In this document: positions 33,675 to 41,866 of the stretch, one piece after another
Layout of the letters: each line of letters begins with the position of its first letter
Position numbering within the stretch: position 1 is the first letter of the stretch
Source: Lewinellaceae bacterium
GTDB taxonomy: Bacteria; Bacteroidota; Bacteroidia; Chitinophagales; Saprospiraceae
Reading direction: 5' to 3'
Assembly: GCA_020636095.1 (NCBI GenBank)
Contig: JACJYN010000003.1
Span: forward strand, 248,001 to 312,000
Length of the DNA stretch: 64,000 bases
Position numbers and translations under genes: made by a program
Notes under the pieces: model-generated
The model's database searches: none
Told to the model about the DNA's origin: nothing
The model's input: only the letters and a program-made list of their open reading frames with translations

Positions 33675-34874
33675 ATGACGCAATCACATCATTCCCATTA
33701 CGACGCTTTTGTGAGAAACGTAAGGCACTCGTCGCGCATAGAGCTTAGCCAGGCTGCTTTAGCCAAGAATATCAATTTTTTGAAGAAGAAACTGGTAAGC
33801 CATCCGCGCTATTCGGCGGTAGTCAAAGCCAATGCGTATGGCCACGGTATTCCACAAATGGTGAAAATGCTGGAAAAATGCGGGGTGAATCATTTCTCGG
33901 CAGCCTCTGCTTATGAAGCCGAAGAAGTGCTCGAACACTGCGCCGATTCCTCTGAGATCATGATCATGGGCATCCTCTATGACCAGGATATTGAGTGGGT
34001 GATCCGGAATGACATCGAGTTCTATATTTTCAGCTATGACCGCCTGCAACTAGTATTGGAAAAAGCCAGGAAATTAAAAAAGAGAGCTAAAATACACCTG
34101 GAGGTAGAAACGGGTACCAACCGCACCGGCATGACGGAACCTTACTTCAAAAAGTCGCTCTCTTTTCTCAAGCGCAATGAGGAGCACTTTCTCTTCCAGG
34201 GGGTCTGCACCCACCTGGGAGGGGCAGAGTCGCCCGGTAACCAGTTTCGGATCGACCAGCAGTTGGTGCGCTACAAGAAGTACCTGGCGGAATTGAACAA
34301 GCGAAAGATCATGCCTAAGTACCGGCATATCGCCTGTTCCGCCGCCGTCCTGGCCATGCCGGAAACGCATTATGACCTCGTAAGGATCGGCGTGGCCACC
34401 TATGGGTTCTGGCCCAGCCCCGATATTTACTACCAACACCTTCGGGAAGTTGGCAAGGATAAAGATGCGCCTATGAACCGCATCATCTCCTGGAAAACGG
34501 ATGTGATGGATATCAAAAAGGTGCCGCCAGGCGAATTCATCGGATATGGCACCGCTTTTCAGGCTAGCCGTGAGATGCGCGTGGCGGTTATCCCGGTTGG
34601 GTACAGCAATGGCTATCCGCGGGGCCAATCCAATAGTGGGCATGTGCTCATCCAGGGGCGTAAAGCGCCCATCACCGGCCTGATCAATATGAACCTTTTT
34701 ATGGTGGACATCACGGACATCCCCGGTGTCGAGGTCGGCGACGAGGTGGTCCTGCTGGGTAAGCAGAACAACAATACCATTCGCGTGAGCTCCTTTACCA
34801 ACTACACGCAGTTGATCAATAATGAAATGTTGAGCCGCCTGCCCATGGCGATTCCCCGGCGAATTGTGAAATAA
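33675..34874 (+). CDS. alr: Alanine racemase, divergent
   Basis: PLP-dependent fold-type III racemase, usually supplying D-alanine for peptidoglycan. The PLP lysine K51 (VVKANAYGHG) and the catalytic tyrosine Y291 (IGYGTAFQ) are present, and PVGYSNGYPR is standard. Several otherwise conserved positions differ: ETGTNRTGM replaces the usual TGMGRLG, and GLINMNLFMVDIT replaces the ICMD segment near the substrate pocket, so a wider or different substrate range is possible. 399 residues, normal length. It follows the papain-like gene by 93 bases. It may be the housekeeping Alr or a dedicated racemase for the neighbouring genes. Confidence 0.85.
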   Translation: MTQSHHSHYDAFVRNVRHSSRIELSQAALAKNINFLKKKLVSHPRYSAVVKANAYGHGIPQMVKMLEKCGVNHFSAASAYEAEEVLEHCADSSEIMIMGILYDQDIEWVIRNDIEFYIFSYDRLQLVLEKARKLKKRAKIHLEVETGTNRTGMTEPYFKKSLSFLKRNEEHFLFQGVCTHLGGAESPGNQFRIDQQLVRYKKYLAELNKRKIMPKYRHIACSAAVLAMPETHYDLVRIGVATYGFWPSPDIYYQHLREVGKDKDAPMNRIISWKTDVMDIKKVPPGEFIGYGTAFQASREMRVAVIPVGYSNGYPRGQSNSGHVLIQGRKAPITGLINMNLFMVDITDIPGVEVGDEVVLLGKQNNNTIRVSSFTNYTQLINNEMLSRLPMAIPRRIVK

Positions 34875-34970
34875 TTGAATTATCGTGAGATTGAGATTGA
34901 GGTCAGGAGGCTGTTATTTCCCAGAAAAAATAGTTCGCTTCTGACAGGTTGAACTGTACTTGCGGCTACT

Positions 34971-34987
34971 CGTCTAAGGTTGGACAG
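34971..34987 (+). repeat. 17-base repeat shared with 31348-31364
   Basis: CGTCTAAGGTTGGACAG occurs here and at 31348-31364. Both copies are followed within about 100 bases by a hairpin-like GGGC-rich stretch and a GTACACAC or its complement GTGTGTAC. The surrounding gap (34875-35149) holds no gene and also carries a short direct repeat CCTCAGCCTTAA at 35043-35065. Confidence 0.6.
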
Positions 34988-35149
34988 CCTCGTACACCGT
35001 ACATGCCCGAGGGCTGCCATTGGCTCGTACACACTTCTAGTGCCTCAGCCTTAACCTCAGCCTTAACCTAACCCTAGCTGAATTGGCTAAAAAACGCCTT
35101 GAACCTGGTCAAACCTTACGTTGAATAAAGTGCTTAAACAGCCCAAGAA

Positions 35150-35974
35150 ATGAAGAAAAAGCCACTTATCCTGATAAAATATGGCGGTAATGCCATGCTG
35201 AGCGAACGGCTTAAGCAGTTGGTCGTTCAAAACATTTGGAAGCTCCGTTCAAAGGGGCATCGCGTCGTACTCGTTCACGGCGGCGGGCCTTTTATTAAAA
35301 AGATGCTGGAACTGGTGGAGATGGAGTCGGAATTCATTGAAGGACACCGTAAAACTTCAACGGAAGCACTCAAATATATTGAGATGGCGCTGAAGGGAGA
35401 AGTGAACGGCGGCCTTGTGAACCTTTTGAACCGAGCAGGGCTAAAAGCCGTCGGCCTGTCTGGAAAGGATGGGCGCATGGTGTTGGCCAGAAAAAGGTAT
35501 CACGTAAGCGTTCAAAACGGCAAAGAAATACAGTATGATCTTGGACAGGTAGGGAATGTCGAACTGGTGGATACAAGCCTGATGGATATGCTGCTGGATA
35601 AAGATTATCTGCCGGTTGTCACCTGCATCGCTTCCGACGAAGCTGGCAATGATTACAACATCAACGCCGATATGTTTGCCGGCAGCCTCGCCGGCGCCCT
35701 GAGGGCGAGTCACTATCTGGTCCTTACTGATGTGGATGGCCTGCTCCGGGACATCAATGATCCTTCCACCATCATCCGGAAGCTGCGCCTTGAAGAATTG
35801 GGGCCTCTGTTTGGTTCTGTCATAAAAGGAGGCATGATCCCCAAGATGGAATCTTGTGAGGTGGCGCTTCGGCAAGGCGCACAGTCGGCGCGTATCATCA
35901 ACGGCACAAAACCGGCAAGTATTATTGAAGCAATAAACCCAGAAAAAATAATCGGAACCGAAATATGCTTATAA
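35150..35974 (+). CDS. argB: Acetylglutamate kinase
   Basis: Phosphorylates N-acetylglutamate, second step of arginine synthesis. Amino-acid kinase fold: LIKYGGNAM (8-16), VLVHGGGPFIKKM (40-52), the acetylglutamate loop GLSGKDG and the C-terminal SVIKGGMIPKMESC. 274 residues is the usual length. First gene of argB-argD-argC-argJ; it overlaps argD by 10 bases, so the two are co-translated. It lacks the N-terminal helix of arginine-inhibited hexameric kinases, as expected for an organism that may control the cyclic pathway otherwise. Confidence 0.94.
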   Translation: MKKKPLILIKYGGNAMLSERLKQLVVQNIWKLRSKGHRVVLVHGGGPFIKKMLELVEMESEFIEGHRKTSTEALKYIEMALKGEVNGGLVNLLNRAGLKAVGLSGKDGRMVLARKRYHVSVQNGKEIQYDLGQVGNVELVDTSLMDMLLDKDYLPVVTCIASDEAGNDYNINADMFAGSLAGALRASHYLVLTDVDGLLRDINDPSTIIRKLRLEELGPLFGSVIKGGMIPKMESCEVALRQGAQSARIINGTKPASIIEAINPEKIIGTEICL

Positions 35975-37167
35975 AAGAAAAAACGACAAATGCGGCCCTG
36001 CACGAGGCTGATCAAAAGTACTACCTGCCTACTTTCAAACGCTTTCCGCTGGCCTTTCGGCGGGGCGAAGGCGCCCGTCTTTGGGACGTGGAAGGCAGAG
36101 AGTACCTCGATGCCCTGGCCGGGATTGCGGTTTGCAACCTGGGCCATTGCCATCCGAAAGTAGTGAAAGCCATTCAGAAGCAGGCGCAGCAATTGATGCA
36201 CATTTCTAATTTTTTCGTCAGCGAGACTCAGGTGATGTTGTCTCAGAAACTGGTTGAAATCTCCGGCCTCAACCGGGTGTTTTTTTCCAATAGCGGCGCA
36301 GAGTCCGTTGAAGGGGCGATCAAGATCGCCCGGAAATATGCCTTCAGCAATGGACGGGGCGGCGGCATCATCTCTATGGAAAACTCTTTCCACGGCCGTA
36401 CGCTGGCAACCATTGCGACCGGTAAAGAAAAGATGCAGCGCGGTTTCGGCCCGATGCCGTCCGGTTTCCACAAAGTGCCGTTCAACGACATTGAGGCGGT
36501 GCGGGCAGCCGTCAGCGAAGACATCGCCGCCATCATTCTGGAGCCGGTGCAGGGAGAAGGCGGGATCAACTTGGCCAAACCTTGCTACCTGCGGGCGCTG
36601 CGGGAGCTGTGCGACCGGGAAAACATCGCGCTCATCTTCGACGAAATACAGTGCGGCGTAGCCCGCACCGGCGAGTACTTCGCCAAGGACCACTACGAAG
36701 TACAGCCCGACATCATGACCCTGGCCAAAGGGCTGGGCAACGGCCTGCCCGTCGGGGCTATCCTCAGCAATGAAAAAGTGAGCGGCGCCATCGAATTCGG
36801 CGACCATGGCACCACCTTTGGCGGCAACCCCATACCTGTGCCGCCGGTACTGGCTACCATAGAGGCTATACAAGAAGAAGACATCCTGCGCAAAACCATC
36901 CGGAAAGGCTTCTGGCTGAAGGAAATGCTGGAAGAAAAGATCGGAAGGCATGCCGGCTTGAAACAAATCCGTACCTGGTACCTGATGATCGGCGTGGAAT
37001 TCGATTTCGAAACCAAACCGCTGGTCCTGAAAATGATGGAACACGGCGTTCTGGCCAACGCCACGGCCGGCAACGTGCTGCGCCTGGTGCCGCCGCTGGT
37101 GATCAGCTTCGAACAACTGGAACGCCTGGTGGATGTAATCGCCCTTTCGTTAAAGGAAATTAATTGA
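35965..37167 (+). CDS. argD: Acetylornithine aminotransferase
   Basis: PLP aminotransferase that makes N-acetylornithine from the semialdehyde, fourth step of arginine synthesis. Class III signature: FSNSGAESVEGAIKIARKY, FHGRTLATIATG, the Asp in LIFDEIQCG and the PLP lysine in MTLAKGLGNGLP near residue 255. The length, 400 residues, fits ArgD. The start overlaps argB. Ornithine or GABA aminotransferase would look alike; the operon decides for ArgD. A 23-bp hairpin lies directly after it. Confidence 0.93.
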   Translation: MLIKEKTTNAALHEADQKYYLPTFKRFPLAFRRGEGARLWDVEGREYLDALAGIAVCNLGHCHPKVVKAIQKQAQQLMHISNFFVSETQVMLSQKLVEISGLNRVFFSNSGAESVEGAIKIARKYAFSNGRGGGIISMENSFHGRTLATIATGKEKMQRGFGPMPSGFHKVPFNDIEAVRAAVSEDIAAIILEPVQGEGGINLAKPCYLRALRELCDRENIALIFDEIQCGVARTGEYFAKDHYEVQPDIMTLAKGLGNGLPVGAILSNEKVSGAIEFGDHGTTFGGNPIPVPPVLATIEAIQEEDILRKTIRKGFWLKEMLEEKIGRHAGLKQIRTWYLMIGVEFDFETKPLVLKMMEHGVLANATAGNVLRLVPPLVISFEQLERLVDVIALSLKEIN

Positions 37168-37170
37168 AAA

Positions 37171-37221
37171 AGATTTTCCAGGTTTTCCAGATTTCCAAAA
37201 TCTGGAAAATCTGGAAAATCT
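37171..37221 (+). promoter_or_regulatory. 23-bp intercistronic hairpin in front of argC
   Basis: Arms 37172-37194 and 37198-37220 pair with one mismatch around a 3-base loop. Each arm is built from direct repeats of TTTTCCAG or its complement CTGGAAAA. It ends 14 bases before the argC ATG and so could hide the ribosome entry site, act as a processing site or stop part of the transcripts. Confidence 0.6.
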
Positions 37222-37234
37222 GAAAAGACTATTC

Positions 37235-38269
37235 ATGATTAAAGTAGGTATTGTTGGCGCCACCGGATACACCGGATCGGAACTGGTGCGCCTTTTATAT
37301 AATCACCCGGAAATAGATATCCGGATCATTACCTCCGAAAGCCGGAAAGGAGCGCGTTTTTCGGATGTCCATCCTCATTTTCAAGGGCTGGCTGACTATG
37401 AACTCCAGCCTGCTCACAAAATACTGGAGGAGAATCTGGACGCTGTTTTCCTGGCCCTTCCTCACGGTGTTTCTATGAGCTTTGTCGAAAAATACGAGGG
37501 CTCAGATTTTCTGGTGATCGACCTGTCGGGGGATTTTCGCCTTTCCGCTCCAGGTGTATACGAATCCTGGTACGCCAAGCGCCATACGTTTCCCAAAGGC
37601 TTTGAACAGGCGGCCTATGGCCTTCCGGAGCTGCACCGCGATAAAATCCGTAAGTCCCGGCTGGTTGCCAATCCCGGTTGTTATCCCACCAGTGCTATTC
37701 TGGGCCTGGCGCCTTTGGTGAAAGCCAATATTATTGTTCCGGGGCAGGTAGTGGTAGACTCAAAATCGGGGGTGACCGGCGCCGGGGTTAAAGCAACGCC
37801 AACCACTCATTATTCCAATGTCAGTGATAACTTCAAAGCCTACGGCCTGAAGCGGCATCGCCATACTATAGAAATCGAAGAACAGCTATCGGGGCTTTCT
37901 TCCAATGGAGCCATGCAGATACAGTTCACCCCTCACCTTTTGCCGGTCGACCGCGGCATCTTGTCGACCATTTATACTCAACCGAGAGAAGGGGTGACGG
38001 AAAACCAACTTAAAGACCTGTATACATCGTTTTACGAGGGGCACCCTTTTGTACGGCTTCGGAAAGCCCCCCCGGCGCTCAAAGACGTCCGGGGGTCCAA
38101 CTTCTGCGATCTCTTCGTTACTTATGATGACCGAACCAACCGGATCATCACGGTGTCGGTGATAGACAACCTGGTCAAAGGGGCTGCCGGCCAGGCTATG
38201 CAGAATATGAACCTGATGTTCGGGCTGGAAGAAACAACCGGCTTAACTGCGGCGCCACTGAATCCTTAG
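37235..38269 (+). CDS. argC: N-acetyl-gamma-glutamyl-phosphate reductase
   Basis: NADPH-dependent reductase, third step of arginine synthesis. N-terminal dinucleotide-binding GATGYTGSEL (8-17) and active-site Cys149 in NPGCYPTSAILGL; the HRHTIEIEEQL histidine region follows. 344 residues is normal. It lies third in the operon, between two hairpins; its TAG stop is inside the left arm of the second. Confidence 0.95.
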   Translation: MIKVGIVGATGYTGSELVRLLYNHPEIDIRIITSESRKGARFSDVHPHFQGLADYELQPAHKILEENLDAVFLALPHGVSMSFVEKYEGSDFLVIDLSGDFRLSAPGVYESWYAKRHTFPKGFEQAAYGLPELHRDKIRKSRLVANPGCYPTSAILGLAPLVKANIIVPGQVVVDSKSGVTGAGVKATPTTHYSNVSDNFKAYGLKRHRHTIEIEEQLSGLSSNGAMQIQFTPHLLPVDRGILSTIYTQPREGVTENQLKDLYTSFYEGHPFVRLRKAPPALKDVRGSNFCDLFVTYDDRTNRIITVSVIDNLVKGAAGQAMQNMNLMFGLEETTGLTAAPLNP

Positions 38270-38337
38270 CGACGCGCGATTAATAAGTGTCGTGTTTCGC
38301 TAGAAAACCGACAGTTATTGATAGCGCGTCGCTTAGT
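38265..38337. repeat. Imperfect 24-bp hairpin between argC and argJ
   Basis: Arms 38269-38292 and 38309-38332 pair at 21 of 24 positions, core GCGACGCGC/GCGCGTCGC, and pairing continues outward with CTTAG/CTTAG-type ends. It takes in the argC stop codon. A 16-base loop and no T run make it a poor terminator; a small palindromic repeat element is an alternative. Confidence 0.6.
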
Positions 38338-38375
38338 AGTGATTAAGAGTTCCACAGAAAAAAACAGTAATAAAA

Positions 38376-39587
38376 ATGATAAAGAATTTAACCAATGTCC
38401 GGGGCATCCAATGTTGGGGTGCCCATATTGGCATCAAATCCATGCGAAGAGATTTGGCAATTATCTATTCAGAAGTGCCGGCGAGCGCCGCTTGTACGTT
38501 CACCCAGAATGAGGTAGTTGCGGAGCCGGTCAAAATATCCCGCGAACACATGAAGGGGGGGAAAGCGCAGGCTATCGTCTGCAATGCGGGCAATGCCAAC
38601 GCCTGCACCGGCGAACAAGGGCGTGAGGGAGCGGAAGCCATGGTGGAAGCCATGGCCCAGTCGCTGGGCATCGACAAAGAATTGGTGCTGGTAGCCTCTA
38701 CCGGCCTGATCGGAGAGCCCTTTCCCACCGAAGAGGTCGTCAAAGGGATCAAAGAAAACGTAGGCAAATTGTCCAATGACTCCAAAGCCGGATCTTTTGC
38801 CGCCAATGCCATCCTGACCACCGACACCTTTGCCAAAGAAGGTTTTCTCGATTTTGAGATGGGTGACACTACCATCAATATTGCCGGTATCGCCAAGGGC
38901 TCCGGGATGATCCACCCCAATATGGCGACCATGTTGAGCTTCCTGGTGAGCGATATTGCCATTGAGCCTAAACTGTTGAAAAAGGCAGTGCAGCAGAGTG
39001 TCAACCGGTCTTTCAATGTGATTACAGTAGACGGGGATACGTCTACTAACGATATGGTAGCGGTATTGTGCAACGGCCTGGCGGGCAATGATCCGATTGA
39101 ATCGGAAAAAGACGAGCGCTATTGGCTATTTCAGGAAAAGCTGGAAGAAATGATGATCCACCTGGCCAAGCTGATTGTCTCCGACGGGGAAGGCTCTTCC
39201 AAGTTTATTGAATACCGCGTCACCGGCGCACCTGATGAAAACACGGCTCGTAAACTCGTGCGCGCCATTTCCGATTCTTCGCTGGTCAAAACCGCCATGT
39301 TTGGCCGCGACCCCAATTGGGGGCGCATTATCTGCGCGGGCGGCAACGCCGGCGTGCCTTTTGACTATACTAAGGTAGACCTCTACCTTGGAGACGAAAA
39401 TAAACTGGTACAGGTGCTGGACAAAGGCCAGCCGGTAGGCATCGACCGCAGTCAGGTCAAACGGTTGCTACGCGAATCCCACTTGCGCATCCACCTGAAT
39501 ATGAACGGGGGCGACAGCGAAAGCGTAGGGTGGGGTGCGGATTTGACGACGGACTATGTGATGTTCAATTCGGTGTATACGACGTGA
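38376..39587 (+). CDS. argJ: Glutamate N-acetyltransferase / ornithine acetyltransferase
   Basis: Transfers the acetyl group from N-acetylornithine to glutamate and so closes the cyclic arginine pathway. The self-cleavage site is clear: GSGMIHPNMATM, with Thr185 as the nucleophile of the beta chain. Other family marks are VCNAGNANACTG, VDGDTSTND and DPNWGRIICAGGNAG. 403 residues, normal length. With ArgJ present the cell needs no separate acetylornithine deacetylase for this route. Last gene of the operon; a bidirectional terminator separates it from uvrB. Confidence 0.95.
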   Translation: MIKNLTNVRGIQCWGAHIGIKSMRRDLAIIYSEVPASAACTFTQNEVVAEPVKISREHMKGGKAQAIVCNAGNANACTGEQGREGAEAMVEAMAQSLGIDKELVLVASTGLIGEPFPTEEVVKGIKENVGKLSNDSKAGSFAANAILTTDTFAKEGFLDFEMGDTTINIAGIAKGSGMIHPNMATMLSFLVSDIAIEPKLLKKAVQQSVNRSFNVITVDGDTSTNDMVAVLCNGLAGNDPIESEKDERYWLFQEKLEEMMIHLAKLIVSDGEGSSKFIEYRVTGAPDENTARKLVRAISDSSLVKTAMFGRDPNWGRIICAGGNAGVPFDYTKVDLYLGDENKLVQVLDKGQPVGIDRSQVKRLLRESHLRIHLNMNGGDSESVGWGADLTTDYVMFNSVYTT

Positions 39588-39659
39588 TAACGGGCTCCGG
39601 GGCCTGAGTTTATGGGTTGGCGAGGCCAGTTTAGGGTTAATGAAAATAACGGAAAATTT

Positions 39660-39694
39660 AAACCTTTGAGATTTTCAAAGCCTCAAAGGTTTTT
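39660..39694. terminator. Bidirectional terminator between argJ and uvrB
   Basis: Perfect 11-bp stem AAACCTTTGAG/CTCAAAGGTTT (39660-39670 with 39682-39692) with A and T flanks on both sides, placed between convergent genes. Confidence 0.85.
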
Positions 39695-39703
39695 CCAACG
39701 TTT

Positions 39704-41728
39704 CTAAGCCACTTCCTTCCATTTCTTTTTCAGCGCGAAGAGTTCATCTCTAAACTGAGCGGCGGAAATGAAATCCAGTTCTTTGGCTGCCTTTTTCATT
39801 TTTTCCTCTGTTTCCTTTATCATTCTTTCAATCTGATCGCGGTTGAGGTAGGCCATGAGCGGGTCGGCGGCCAGGCTGGGCTCGTCGGGCTCGATGTAGG
39901 CGCGCTCCCTGGTTCCCCGGATATCGAGGATGGATTGTTTGTTGAGGATATCTTCCCGGCTGCTGCGCACCGTTTGGGGCACGATGCCGTGCTCTTCGTT
40001 GTAGGCCATCTGCACGGCCCGGCGGCGGTTGGTTTCGTCGATGGTGCTCTGCATGGCGCCGGTAACTTTATCGGCGTAAAAGATCACCAGCCCGTTCGAG
40101 TTGCGGGCGGCGCGGCCGGCGGTTTGTGTCAGCGACCGGTTATTGCGCAGGAAGCCTTCCTTGTCTGCGTCAAGGATCGCCACTAAAGACACCTCCGGAA
40201 GGTCGAGGCCCTCGCGGAGCAAGTTAACGCCCACCAGGACATCGAACTCGCCCAGGCGCAGGTCGCGCAGGATTTCCACTCGTTCCAGGGTATCGACCTC
40301 GGAGTGAATGTAGCGAACCTTTATATTGAGCCGTTGCAGGTATTTGGTTAGCTCTTCTGCCATCCGCTTGGTGAGGGTCGTGATCAGCGTGCGCTCATTG
40401 CGTTCCATGCGCATTTTGATCTCCTCCATCAGGTCATCGATCTGGTTGAGGCTGGGCCGCACTTCTATCGGGGGGTCGAGCAGTCCGGTCGGCCGGATGA
40501 GCTGTTCGACAATGACGCCACCGGTCTGTTCCAGTTCGTAATCACTGGGCGTAGCGCTCACGAAGACAACCTGGTTGACGAGGCTTTCGAACTCTGTGAA
40601 ATTGAGTGGGCGATTATCCATAGCAGAAGGCAGGCGGAAGCCGAAATTGACTAGGCTGAGTTTCCGCGCCCGGTCGCCGCCGTACATGCCCCGCACCTGA
40701 GGAATGGTCACGTGGCTCTCATCGATGATCATCAGGTAATCATCCGGGAAGTAGTCCAGCAGGCAGAAAGGGCGGGTGCCGGGTTTGCGGCCGTCGAAAA
40801 AGCGGGAGTAATTTTCCACCCCGGTGCAATAACCCAGCTCTTTCATCATTTCCAGGTCGAAAGCGGTGCGCTCGCGGATGCGTTTGGCTTCCAGGAGGCG
40901 GCGTTCCCGCTCGAAGTACTTCTCCTGCTCATACAACTCATCCTCTATATCGCGGATAATCTGGTGGATGCGGTCTTTGGGGGCGACGTAAAGGTTCGCT
41001 GGAAAGATAGCCGCTGCCTCCATACCTTCAATCCGCTTGCCGCTTTCTATCTCGATGCGCTCGATGCTTTCTATCTCATCGCCGAAGAAGGTCACCCGGT
41101 AGCCATAGTCTACGTAGGGGAGGTTGATATCCACCGTGTCCCCGCGTACGCGAAAGGTGGCCCGGCGGAAGTCGGTCTCCGTTCGGGAATAGAGGCTTTC
41201 GACCAGATTGTAAAGGAAGCTGTTGCGCGAAAGCTGTTCTCCTTGCTTGATCCGGATGATGCTGCTTTTGTAGTCCTCCGGGTTGCCCATGCCATAAATG
41301 CAGGACACAGATGCGACAATGATAATATCCTGCCGGCCGGAGAGCAGTGAAGAGGTAGCCCGCAGGCGCAGTTTATCTACTTCTTCATTGATGGAGAGGT
41401 CTTTTTCTATGAAGGTATCGGTGACGGAGATATAAGCTTCCGGCTGGTAGTAGTCGTAATAAGACACAAAGTACTCAACGGCATTATCGGGGAAGAAATC
41501 CTTGAATTCGCCGTACAGCTGGGCGGTCAGCGTTTTGTTATGGGTTAGAATCAGGGTGGGCCGGTTGAGTTCGGCGATGACGTTGGCCATGGTAAAGGTC
41601 TTGCCGGAGCCGGTGACGCCGAGCAGTACCTGGGCTTTATCACCGGCCTGTACACCTTGTACCAGTTGTTCAATGGCCATTGGCTGATCACCGGTTGGCG
41701 TAAAGGGAGATTGAAGTTTAAAAGACAT
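39704..41728 (-). CDS. uvrB: UvrABC excinuclease subunit B
   Basis: Damage-verifying helicase of nucleotide excision repair; 674 residues. Walker A GVTGSGKT (about 38-45), the beta-hairpin FVSYYDYYQPEAYI (about 88-101) that is inserted between DNA strands, helicase motifs DESH, TLTKRMAEELT and QTAGRAARN, and a C-terminal UVR coiled-coil domain (IERMIKETEEKMKKAAKELDF) that contacts UvrC. Complete and canonical. Transcribed alone between two terminators. Confidence 0.97.
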   Translation of the reverse strand: MSFKLQSPFTPTGDQPMAIEQLVQGVQAGDKAQVLLGVTGSGKTFTMANVIAELNRPTLILTHNKTLTAQLYGEFKDFFPDNAVEYFVSYYDYYQPEAYISVTDTFIEKDLSINEEVDKLRLRATSSLLSGRQDIIIVASVSCIYGMGNPEDYKSSIIRIKQGEQLSRNSFLYNLVESLYSRTETDFRRATFRVRGDTVDINLPYVDYGYRVTFFGDEIESIERIEIESGKRIEGMEAAAIFPANLYVAPKDRIHQIIRDIEDELYEQEKYFERERRLLEAKRIRERTAFDLEMMKELGYCTGVENYSRFFDGRKPGTRPFCLLDYFPDDYLMIIDESHVTIPQVRGMYGGDRARKLSLVNFGFRLPSAMDNRPLNFTEFESLVNQVVFVSATPSDYELEQTGGVIVEQLIRPTGLLDPPIEVRPSLNQIDDLMEEIKMRMERNERTLITTLTKRMAEELTKYLQRLNIKVRYIHSEVDTLERVEILRDLRLGEFDVLVGVNLLREGLDLPEVSLVAILDADKEGFLRNNRSLTQTAGRAARNSNGLVIFYADKVTGAMQSTIDETNRRRAVQMAYNEEHGIVPQTVRSSREDILNKQSILDIRGTRERAYIEPDEPSLAADPLMAYLNRDQIERMIKETEEKMKKAAKELDFISAAQFRDELFALKKKWKEVA

Positions 41729-41832
41729 AAAGGATTCTCCTGGTTTATGCGGTTTGGAATTAGCGGAAATGCGCTTAAAGGAAACGTCTGGAGAGGAGGG
41801 GCAGTTGAGAAAAAAGGCAGGAAAAACAGTTC

Positions 41833-41857
41833 GGGGCCTTCAAATCAGGAAGGCCCC
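41833..41857 (-). terminator. Terminator after the adenylate cyclase gene
   Basis: Stem GGGGCCTTC/GAAGGCCCC (41833-41841 with 41849-41857); on the minus strand it is followed by GAACTGTTTTTCC and further T runs. Confidence 0.8.
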
Positions 41858-41866
41858 GGACAACCT

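Noticed and set aside
38279..38340. Hairpin after argC as a rho-independent terminator
   Set aside because: It has a 16-base loop, mismatches and no T run, and argJ follows in the same operon.
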